Shown: piece after piece, positions 1 through 5,459 of the stretch
Layout: every line of letters begins with the position of its first letter
Numbering within the stretch: position 1 is the first letter of the stretch
Assembly: GCA_021203285.1 (NCBI GenBank)
Contig: JAJQBM010000014.1
Location: 1 to 5,459 of the forward strand
Direction of reading: 5' to 3'
From: Clostridiales bacterium
GTDB lineage: Bacteria; Bacillota; Clostridia; Lachnospirales; Lachnospiraceae
DNA length: 5,459 nt
Notes under the pieces: generated by a model
What the model was told of the DNA's origin: nothing
The model's input: the letters and a program-made list of their open reading frames with translations, nothing else
Databases searched by the model: none
Program-made: the position numbers and the translations under genes

Positions 1-1
1 G

Positions 2-160
2 GCGGAAGGTCGAGAGGAAGCTCGTAAGGAAGTTCGTGAGGAAATGCTTCTCGACAAGGTTCGTCGAAAGTTAGACAGGCACCTTTCGGTCGAGCAGATC
101 GCAGATGCTCTTGAGGAATCGCCGGAGCGTATTCAGGAGCTGATCCGAAAGCTGGATTGA
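2..160 (+). CDS. C-terminal fragment of a probable Rpn/PD-(D/E)XK-type nuclease (putative transposase), 5' end outside window
   Basis: This is the last 52 codons of a gene entering from the left edge in frame 2 and ending at TGA 158-160. The visible tail has a charged repeat ([14 protein letters not shown]) followed by a short helical segment containing [14 protein letters not shown] and ending in IRKLD. Tails of this kind, with reiterated G/A-R-E-E units and then an 'LSxEQIAxxxxxS' helix, are typical of the Rpn / 'PD-(D/E)XK nuclease family transposase' proteins that are abundant and often multicopy in Lachnospiraceae. The catalytic domain would lie upstream and is not visible, so activity cannot be judged. 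All eight arginine codons are CGT, CGA or AGG, with no CGC or CGG, whereas the following lepA prefers CGC and CGG. That weakly suggests a different origin. A generic coiled-coil protein with a helix-turn-helix-like end is the alternative. Confidence 0.6.
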   Translation, partial: AEGREEARKEVREEMLLDKVRRKLDRHLSVEQIADALEESPERIQELIRKLD

Positions 161-187
161 GCGGTGTTTTGAATGGTAATTTCATGC

Positions 188-194
188 AGGGGGA
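188..194 (+). promoter_or_regulatory. Shine-Dalgarno deciding the lepA start
   Basis: The purine run AGGGGGA lies 7 bases before the TTG at 202, which is good spacing. Neither the in-frame ATG at 184 nor the TTG at 157 has a comparable purine run at the right distance. This favours TTG 202 as the initiation codon. Confidence 0.6.
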
Positions 195-201
195 TAGATT
201 T

Positions 202-2010
202 TTGACTGACCAGAGTAAAATTCGCAATTTTTGCATTATTGCACATATAGACCACGGCAAATCTACGCTCGCGGACCGCATTATCGAGATGACCGGCCTT
301 CTGACCAGCCGGGAGATGCAGGCGCAGGTTCTGGATAATATGGATCTGGAGCGGGAGCGCGGCATCACGATCAAAGCGCAGACGGTCCGCATCGTTTATC
401 AGGCGAAAGACGGGGAGGAGTATATCTTCAACCTGATCGACACTCCGGGTCATGTAGACTTTAATTATGAGGTGTCCCGCAGTCTGGCAGCCTGTGACGG
501 GGCGATTCTCGTTGTGGATGCGGCGCAGGGCATTGAGGCGCAGACATTGGCGAATGTCTATCTTGCGCTTGACCATGATCTGGATGTGATGCCGGTGATC
601 AACAAGATTGACCTGCCGAGCGCGGATCCGGACCGGGTGGTGAACGAGATCGAGGATGTGATCGGCATCGAGGCGCAGGATGCGCCGCGGAGCTCGGCCA
701 AGACCGGCCAGAACGTGGAGAAGGTCTTAGAGCAGATCGTAGAGAAGATCCCGGCTCCGGGCGGAGACCCTGAGGCGCCGCTGCAGGCGCTGATCTTTGA
801 TTCTGTCTATGATTCTTATAAGGGCGTGATTGTTTTTTGCCGCATTATGGAGGGAACGGTGCGCGCCGGCACGCCGATCCGCATGATGGCGACGGGCGCA
901 CAGGTTGACGTGGTGGAGGTCGGCTACTTCGGGCCGGGACAGTTTATCCCCTGCGAGGAGCTCTCCGCCGGTATGGTCGGCTACATCACGGCCAGCATCA
1001 AGAATGTCCGTGACACCCGGGTGGGCGACACGATCACGAACCGGCTTGCGCCCTGCAAGGAACCCCTGCCCGGATATAAAAAGGTCAATCCCATGGTTTA
1101 TTGCGGCATGTATCCGGCGGACGGGGCGAAGTATCCGGATCTGCGGGATGCGCTGGAAAAGCTGCAGTTAAATGACGCCTCCCTCTTTTTTGAACCGGAG
1201 ACATCCATTGCGCTGGGCTTCGGATTCCGCTGCGGATTTCTGGGACTGCTCCATCTGGAGATCATTCAGGAACGATTGGAACGGGAGTATAATCTTGATC
1301 TGGTGACGACAGCGCCGAGCGTGGTGTACCGTGTTCACAAGACGGACGGGACCATGATCGAGCTGACAAACCCGTCCAACCTGCCGGAGCCGACGCAGAT
1401 CGAGTACATGGAGGAGCCCATGGTCAGCGCGGAGATCATGGTGACGAGCGAGTACATCGGCGCGATCATGGATCTCTGTCAGGAACGCCGCGGCACCTAC
1501 ATCAGCATGGAGTACATGGAGGAGACGAGGGCGCTGATCAAATACGACCTCCCGCTCAATGAGATTATTTACGACTTTTTCGATGCGTTAAAGTCCCGGG
1601 CGCGGGGCTACGCTTCGTTTGACTATGAGATGAAGGGCTATGCCCGCTCGGAGCTGGTGAAGCTGGATATCCTGATCAACCGTGAGGAGGTGGATGCTCT
1701 CTCCTTCATCGTGTTTGCAGGGAATGCCTACGACCGCGGACGGCGGATGTGCGAGAAACTGAAGGCGGAGATTCCGCGCCATCTTTTTGAGATTCCCATT
1801 CAGGCGGCGGTCGGCGGCAAGATTATCGCCCGCGAGACGGTCAAGGCTATGCGGAAGGATGTCCTTGCCAAATGCTACGGTGGCGATATCACCCGAAAGC
1901 GGAAGCTGCTGGAGAAGCAGAAGGAGGGCAAGAAGCGGATGCGCCAGGTGGGCAATGTGGAGATCCCGCAGAAGGCTTTCATGAGTGTGCTGAAGCTGGA
2001 CGAGGACTGA
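202..2010 (+). CDS. lepA: Elongation factor 4 (LepA), ribosome-associated translational GTPase
   Basis: LepA/EF4 is a cytoplasmic GTPase that binds the ribosome and affects elongation or initiation under stress. From TTG 202 the product is 602 residues, close to the roughly 600 usual for the family. GTPase motifs are visible: G1 AHIDHGKST (14-22), G2 RGIT (53-56), G3 DTPGH (80-84), G4 NKID (134-137) and G5 SAK (165-167). The EF-G-like beta-barrel and domain III/V regions follow, including [13 protein letters not shown] (339-351). The LepA-specific C-terminal domain contains [20 protein letters not shown] (559-578) and ends in a lysine/arginine-rich stretch plus VEIPQ. The frame is open back to TTG 157 and includes ATG 184, but the residues before TDQSKIRNF look unlike family N-termini and TTG 202 has the best ribosome binding site. 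The upstream gene ends about 40 bases before this start with no terminator between. The gene is intact and the identity is very secure; only the start is uncertain. Confidence 0.97.
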   Translation: MTDQSKIRNFCIIAHIDHGKSTLADRIIEMTGLLTSREMQAQVLDNMDLERERGITIKAQTVRIVYQAKDGEEYIFNLIDTPGHVDFNYEVSRSLAACDGAILVVDAAQGIEAQTLANVYLALDHDLDVMPVINKIDLPSADPDRVVNEIEDVIGIEAQDAPRSSAKTGQNVEKVLEQIVEKIPAPGGDPEAPLQALIFDSVYDSYKGVIVFCRIMEGTVRAGTPIRMMATGAQVDVVEVGYFGPGQFIPCEELSAGMVGYITASIKNVRDTRVGDTITNRLAPCKEPLPGYKKVNPMVYCGMYPADGAKYPDLRDALEKLQLNDASLFFEPETSIALGFGFRCGFLGLLHLEIIQERLEREYNLDLVTTAPSVVYRVHKTDGTMIELTNPSNLPEPTQIEYMEEPMVSAEIMVTSEYIGAIMDLCQERRGTYISMEYMEETRALIKYDLPLNEIIYDFFDALKSRARGYASFDYEMKGYARSELVKLDILINREEVDALSFIVFAGNAYDRGRRMCEKLKAEIPRHLFEIPIQAAVGGKIIARETVKAMRKDVLAKCYGGDITRKRKLLEKQKEGKKRMRQVGNVEIPQKAFMSVLKLDED

Positions 2011-2103
2011 CACATATTTATTGTTAGAGATTGAGAAACGAGTGTTACGGACGAAAAAGCGGCAGCGTGAGGAAAGTTGTCATGATGCCGGGGAGAGACA
2101 GAC

Positions 2104-3258
2104 ATGCGCGATCTGGAATTGTATGTACACATTCCGTTCTGTGTGAAAAAATGTGAATATTGTGATTTTTTGTCCGCTCCGGCGGAGTGGTCGGTGCGTG
2201 TCGCCTATGTGGATCGGCTGGTGGAAGAAATCATTGCCCGCGCGCCGGATTTTCGTGACTGCAGGGTGACGAGCATTTATATCGGCGGCGGGACGCCGTC
2301 GATTCTGGAGCCGCGTTATCTCGCGCGCCTGATGGGCGCGCTGTCCGGAAGCTTTCACATTGACCCGGAGGCGGAGATCACGATGGAGTGCAATCCGGGC
2401 ACGCTGACGCCGGAGAAGGCCCGCGCGATGCACGAGGTTGGCATCAACCGTTTAAGCATCGGTCTTCAGTCCGCGAACGAGAAGGAGTTAAAGCTGTTGG
2501 GCAGGATTCACACCTACGAGGATTTCCTGCGGACCTTTGACGAGGCCCGGAAGGCCGGTTTTACTGATCTCAATGTAGATTTGATGTCCGCGCTTCCCTG
2601 CCAGACGGTGAAAAGCTGGGAGGACACGCTGCGGCAGGTGGCGATGCTGAGGCCGGAGCACATCTCGGCCTACAGCCTGATCATCGAGGAGGGAACGCCG
2701 TTTTACACTCGTTTTCACGAGGATGAGATGGTGCGCGACGCGGGCGGCGAGCCGTTGTTTCTGCCCTCCGAGGAGGAGGAGCGGCGGATGTACGAGCTGA
2801 CGCAGGAGTATTTAAATAGCCGCGGATACCGGCGCTACGAGATCTCCAATTACGCGAAGCCCGGACATGAGTGCCGCCATAACATCGGCTACTGGATCGG
2901 GCAGGAGTATCTGGGATTGGGACTCGGCGCCGCATCCCTGATCGACCACACCCGTTTCCAGAACACGTCGGATCTTGCGGAGTATATGGAACAGCCCTTT
3001 GCCCGTCAGGACGATGTCCGGCTAGACCGGAAAGAGCAGATGGAGGAGTTTATGTTCCTCGGTCTGCGGATGATGGCGGGCGTGTCCCGGCAGGACTTCG
3101 CAGACCGTTTCGGCACGGAGATCGAGAAAATCTACGGGCCGGTGCTGCAGAGCCTGGAGCGCGACGGCCTGCTGGCCGCGGACGAGGGGCGGATCTTCCT
3201 GACCCCGCGGGGGATTGATGTCAGTAATTCCGTTTTTGCGCAGCTTTTATTGGACTGA
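2104..3258 (+). CDS. hemW: Radical SAM heme chaperone HemW (HemN-like, not a coproporphyrinogen oxidase)
   Basis: HemW is a radical S-adenosylmethionine family protein that carries a [4Fe-4S] cluster, binds heme and is thought to deliver it to acceptors such as respiratory enzymes. The 384-residue product is normal length. The cluster motif is C13-x3-C17-x2-C20 within HIPFCVKKCEYCDF. Position 22 is Phe where true HemN enzymes have a fourth Cys, which separates HemW from HemN. The SAM-binding glycine motif GGGTPS is at 61-66, ExNP at 95-98, and the HemW heme-associated HNxxYW motif at 259-264 after C257. A HemN C-terminal domain covers roughly 310-384. The start ATG has GGGAGAG six bases upstream. 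A 93-base gap separates it from lepA, an association common in Firmicutes. It is often mislabelled oxygen-independent coproporphyrinogen III oxidase; the missing fourth cysteine argues against that. No frameshift or truncation was seen. Confidence 0.95.
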   Translation: MRDLELYVHIPFCVKKCEYCDFLSAPAEWSVRVAYVDRLVEEIIARAPDFRDCRVTSIYIGGGTPSILEPRYLARLMGALSGSFHIDPEAEITMECNPGTLTPEKARAMHEVGINRLSIGLQSANEKELKLLGRIHTYEDFLRTFDEARKAGFTDLNVDLMSALPCQTVKSWEDTLRQVAMLRPEHISAYSLIIEEGTPFYTRFHEDEMVRDAGGEPLFLPSEEEERRMYELTQEYLNSRGYRRYEISNYAKPGHECRHNIGYWIGQEYLGLGLGAASLIDHTRFQNTSDLAEYMEQPFARQDDVRLDRKEQMEEFMFLGLRMMAGVSRQDFADRFGTEIEKIYGPVLQSLERDGLLAADEGRIFLTPRGIDVSNSVFAQLLLD

Positions 3259-3322
3259 ACAAGAGACGTAGGCGATGTGAACAGAAAGAACCTGTAAATA
3301 TATTTTTGGGAGGAAAAAAGGA

Positions 3323-5158
3323 ATGGACAAATTTGTACTGAATGTGATCCACCGTCCGGAGATGGTGCCGGAGTATTCGGCGACGGTGACCGGTCAGGGG
3401 AAGGAGGAGGACATCGGGGATACCGCCCTGCTGACGGAGTCTCTGGATATCTTCAAGACACAGCAGAGGATCGCCCATGAGAATGGCCTGAAGGTGACGA
3501 TCCAGATGACCTACGCGTCGCTGTTTAACGACGAGGCGGTCGAGATTGCGAAGCATGACCATGCGGAGTACGGCGACGAGATCGCGCTCTCTCTGCTGGG
3601 TCTGCCCTGCGAGGAGTTCCGGGAGAAATACCAGACCAAGGATTTCTGCATCTGGATGTTCTCGATGGAGGAGAAAAAGGCCATTGTCAACGATGTGTTC
3701 GAGAAGTTCCACGACCGCTTCGGGTTTTATCCGGAGTCGACGGGCTCCTACTACATGGATGCGGATCTGATCAACTATATCAAGGAGAAATATCCCACGG
3801 TGAAGTGCGCGATCGCGACCTGCTGGGAGGAGGGGCCGAAGGCCTACCACACCTGCAACAACTCCTGGTACACGCTGTTTGACGGCGGCCCGTGGAATCC
3901 GTGGATTCCCTCAAAGCAGAACACGCACGCACCGGCAGCCAACGAGGCGGAGGACAGCGGCATCGTGGCGATCCCGCACCTTTCGCGTGACCTGATCGCC
4001 TGCTACGACGGAAACGGCTCCAATTTCGGCACGCACCCGCAGAACGTGCTCCGCGGCATGATCTATGACACGAAGACATGGGAATATCCGTACCTCTACA
4101 ACCTGATCGACCAGTACCGTTCTCTGGAAAAGTACAATAACGGCTATGCTTACAACATGATGTTTGTCGGGCCGGGCTGGATGAACAAGATGGGGCGGTG
4201 GGAGGCTCCCTATGAGCTTCTCGTGAAGTCCTACACCGACGGGTGCAAATATTACAAAAAGCTTAAGGATGAGGGTCAGTTGATCGACATGACGATGTCC
4301 GAGTTTGCCGATTATTACCGCGAGAAAAAGACTTACACGGAGCCGGAGTGTGCACTGTGGCGCGACATTCTTTACGGATCTGACAAGCAACTGTTCTGGT
4401 ACTGCGACCCCTACATGCGCGCCTGCGTCAACATGGATCAGGGCGGCGCGATCGTCGACCTGCGCCCCTATGCGGCGAAGCTGGAGTGGCCGGTCGGCAT
4501 CGGGACCAAGCATGTGCAGGACGCCTCCTATCCCTTCCTGATTCAGGAGAAATACCGGGCGGGTTATTTCACCCACTATGCCGGGGAGGGAACGCTGCGC
4601 AGCGCGAAGCTTTCCTATAAGAGCGAGGAGGTTGATCTGGCTCTTTGCCGGACGAAGGCGCATTTCTCGCAGGAAGGGAAGACGCGGATTCTGACGCTGG
4701 ATCCGGTGACGGTGGAGTTCCGCGGCCTGTCCGTGACGATCCAGACGAAGGAATATTTTGAGGAGGGCTCCTCCGCGATCAAGATCGAGCGGAATATCCT
4801 CGAGATCACCGACCCGACCGCTGAGGTGACGCTCAATGAGTATATGGTGGCCTGCTACGGCACGACGGAGTATCCGGAGGATATGACGGGCATCACCTTA
4901 AAGTGCGAGGGCGCGGATGAGAAGGTGATTTCCTACGAGTACCGCTGCCGGGAGGCTTCCCTGCCGGGCGCGTCCGCAGTGAGCGCGACGATCCCCGCCA
5001 TCGAGACGAAGGTTTCCCTGGCCGCTTCTGATGCGGCGGCGGAGGGCTACATCCGGGAGGGCTACGCGTTTTCGCCGATGTTTACGTTGGGATATAAGAA
5101 AAATATTGCGGATAAGGAGGTCTTTGCGACATGGCTCAATCTGGAAAAGGCAAATTAA
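3323..5158 (+). CDS. Uncharacterised 611-residue cytoplasmic protein, possible deacetylase/glycosidase-like barrel plus beta-rich C-terminal region
   Basis: I do not recognise a named family. The start ATG is preceded by GGGAGG nine bases upstream. There is no signal peptide or membrane segment, and about 14 cysteines are scattered through it, so a reducing cytoplasmic location is likely. Residues 40-230 alternate predicted helices and hydrophobic strands: NGLKVTIQM near 54-62, DEIALSLLGLP at 85-95, FGFYPESTGSYYMDADL at 133-149, then KCAIATCW at 161-168. The layout is reminiscent of polysaccharide-deacetylase or GH57/GH38-like barrels, where a 'GxEIxLxxxxxP' strand and a later 'P..SGSY' loop occur. 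The classic NodB TFDD and H-x3-H metal motifs are not visible. H78, H80 and D85 are only candidate ligands. A Trp/Pro-rich stretch, DGGPWNPWIPSKQNTHAP, spans 187-204. Residues from about 415 to 565 are strand-rich, like a beta-sandwich accessory domain. It overlaps the following zinc-ribbon gene by 28 bases. A carbohydrate-active role is a guess from fold-like patterns only. Confidence 0.85.
   Translation: MDKFVLNVIHRPEMVPEYSATVTGQGKEEDIGDTALLTESLDIFKTQQRIAHENGLKVTIQMTYASLFNDEAVEIAKHDHAEYGDEIALSLLGLPCEEFREKYQTKDFCIWMFSMEEKKAIVNDVFEKFHDRFGFYPESTGSYYMDADLINYIKEKYPTVKCAIATCWEEGPKAYHTCNNSWYTLFDGGPWNPWIPSKQNTHAPAANEAEDSGIVAIPHLSRDLIACYDGNGSNFGTHPQNVLRGMIYDTKTWEYPYLYNLIDQYRSLEKYNNGYAYNMMFVGPGWMNKMGRWEAPYELLVKSYTDGCKYYKKLKDEGQLIDMTMSEFADYYREKKTYTEPECALWRDILYGSDKQLFWYCDPYMRACVNMDQGGAIVDLRPYAAKLEWPVGIGTKHVQDASYPFLIQEKYRAGYFTHYAGEGTLRSAKLSYKSEEVDLALCRTKAHFSQEGKTRILTLDPVTVEFRGLSVTIQTKEYFEEGSSAIKIERNILEITDPTAEVTLNEYMVACYGTTEYPEDMTGITLKCEGADEKVISYEYRCREASLPGASAVSATIPAIETKVSLAASDAAAEGYIREGYAFSPMFTLGYKKNIADKEVFATWLNLEKAN
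5114..5120 (+). promoter_or_regulatory. Ribosome binding site inside the upstream gene for the zinc-ribbon protein
   Basis: AAGGAGG is a near-perfect anti-16S match placed 10 bases before the ATG at 5131. It lies within the coding sequence of the 611-residue protein, 36 bases before that gene's stop, so ribosomes finishing the upstream gene would pass over it. This supports a real downstream gene and translational coupling. Confidence 0.75.
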
Positions 5159-5349
5159 ATTATCGCTGCCCGTCCTGCTTTATGCGGGATCTGGATATTG
5201 ATATGTTTTATGATAAGGACAAGGGGGAGTATTACTGCATCCGCTGCCAGTATACCGGGACGGAGAAGGACGTGCTGGAGAAAAATGAGATGGTACGGTT
5301 TCGGTATCGCGCGATGGGGAAGCGGTTCACCAAATTCGACTTTAATTAA
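5131..5349 (+). CDS. Small zinc-ribbon protein of unknown function
   Basis: This is a complete 72-residue protein with two CxxC knuckles: CPSC at 13-16 and CIRC at 36-39, separated by 19 residues. That is the spacing of a classic four-cysteine zinc ribbon able to bind one zinc ion. Between them lies an acidic loop (DLDIDMFYDKDKGEYY). The tail, from about residue 55, is basic and aromatic (VRFRYRAMGKRFTKFDFN), which could bind nucleic acid or a partner protein. The ATG lies inside the end of the preceding 611-residue gene, in another frame, giving a 28-base overlap, and has a strong AAGGAGG site. The overlap argues for co-expression and possibly shared function, but the zinc ribbon alone does not define a role. 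Candidates include a nucleic-acid-binding regulator, a ribosome-associated factor, or a structural partner of the upstream protein. The gene ends in TAA, and no intrinsic terminator follows directly. Confidence 0.85.
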   Translation: MAQSGKGKLNYRCPSCFMRDLDIDMFYDKDKGEYYCIRCQYTGTEKDVLEKNEMVRFRYRAMGKRFTKFDFN

Positions 5350-5397
5350 TGGAGATTGCGAACCCTGTATAGTATGACCGACACGTGGGAGAAACGA

Positions 5398-5459
5398 ATG
5401 TACCGCGGGCACGCGCGCGCTAGACGCTCAGCTCCGTGCCGGAGCAAGCCGAGCAAAAT
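5398..5459 (+). CDS. Possible start of a small basic ORF running off the right edge (doubtful)
   Basis: An ATG is preceded by GGGAG with six bases of spacing, and the frame stays open for 20 codons to the edge. The peptide begins MYRGHARARRSAPCRSKPSK, which is rich in Arg, Lys, Ser and Pro and has no acidic residue. Such composition is what GC-rich inverted-repeat DNA gives when read by chance, and the frame lies across the hairpin at 5431-5445. The good ribosome binding site is the only positive evidence. It could equally be part of the leader of a gene beginning just past the edge. Confidence 0.25.
   Translation, partial: MYRGHARARRSAPCRSKPSK
5426..5454. repeat. GC-rich imperfect inverted repeat (hairpin with an outer stem)
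   Basis: The inner stem GCTCCG (5431-5436) pairs perfectly with CGGAGC (5440-5445) around a three-base TGC loop. An outer four-base pair set, GCTC (5426-5429) with GAGC (5451-5454), flanks it across an unequal internal loop. An alternative pairing of GGCAC (5408-5412) with GTGCC (5436-5440) would exclude the inner stem. Upstream lie CCGCGG (5403-5408) and GCGCGCGC (5413-5420), both self-complementary. There is no T-run on either strand after the stem, so it does not look like an intrinsic terminator. It may be a dispersed palindromic repeat or a structured leader. Confidence 0.55.

Noticed and set aside
1588..2013. A 141-codon open frame on the - strand opposite the lepA 3' end
   Set aside because: lepA is certain here; this is a mirror-frame shadow with Leu-rich runs opposite Lys/Glu codons.
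2011..2103. Possible promoter for hemW (TTGTTA at 2021-2026)
   Set aside because: At 17 bases spacing the candidate -10 region matches TATAAT poorly, and no other pair is better. The gap also has no terminator hairpin.
3259..3322. Possible promoter before the 611-residue gene (AT-rich TAAATATAT near 3295-3303)
   Set aside because: The AT-rich stretch could serve as a -10, but no acceptable -35 lies 16-18 bases upstream, and it sits only about 20 bases before the start codon.
3221..3850. A 209-codon open frame on the - strand across the hemW/611-residue gene boundary
   Set aside because: It overlaps two supported + strand genes, its translation is low-complexity Leu/Arg/His-rich sequence, and no family features are visible.
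3911..4663. A 250-codon open frame on the - strand opposite the 611-residue gene
   Set aside because: It is antisense to a well-supported gene with a good ribosome binding site. Codon bias in GC-rich genes commonly leaves the opposite strand open, and the product shows no recognisable domain.
5356..5373. Promoter-like TTGCGA and TATAGT after the zinc-ribbon gene
   Set aside because: The two hexamers are only 6 bases apart, far short of the usual spacing of about 17, and no independent -35 is visible for TATAGT.
5431..5445. Intrinsic terminator for the zinc-ribbon gene
   Set aside because: The stem is strong but is followed by AAGCC rather than a T-run, and the opposite strand has no T-run after it either.

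Overview
The window looks like a chromosomal segment of a moderately GC-rich anaerobic Firmicute, most probably of the Lachnospiraceae. This rests on the Clostridia-like LepA sequence, the lepA-hemW gene order, strong GGGAGG/AAGGAGG ribosome binding sites and purine-rich gaps. It is an inference from sequence character, not from a database match. All supported genes lie on the + strand. No tRNA, rRNA, CRISPR array or recognisable insertion sequence was seen.

Layout. (1) Bases 2-160 hold the C-terminal tail of a gene cut by the window edge. Its charged repeats and short helical end resemble Rpn/PD-(D/E)XK-type 'recombination-promoting nuclease / putative transposase' proteins. (2) lepA (elongation factor 4) follows almost at once; its best start is a TTG at 202 behind a good Shine-Dalgarno. 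(3) After 93 bases comes hemW, a radical-SAM heme chaperone often misannotated as coproporphyrinogen oxidase HemN. (4) After 64 bases comes a 611-residue protein I cannot assign to a named family. Its N-terminal half reads like an alpha/beta (perhaps deacetylase- or glycosidase-like) barrel, and its C-terminal part is beta-rich. (5) A 72-residue zinc-ribbon protein overlaps the end of that gene by 28 bases, with its ribosome binding site inside the upstream gene. (6) The last 110 bases hold a GC-rich inverted-repeat region and the start of a possible small ORF that runs off the edge.

How the genes fit together. lepA and hemW are a common Firmicute pair: a translation GTPase and a heme-trafficking protein, with no direct functional link. 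In Bacillus-type genomes the pair leads into hrcA-grpE-dnaK-dnaJ. Here that place is taken by the uncharacterised 611-residue protein and the zinc-ribbon protein, whose overlap suggests coupled translation. This pair and the structured tail are the least explained parts of the window. No clear intrinsic terminator separates the genes, so read-through across the segment is possible.
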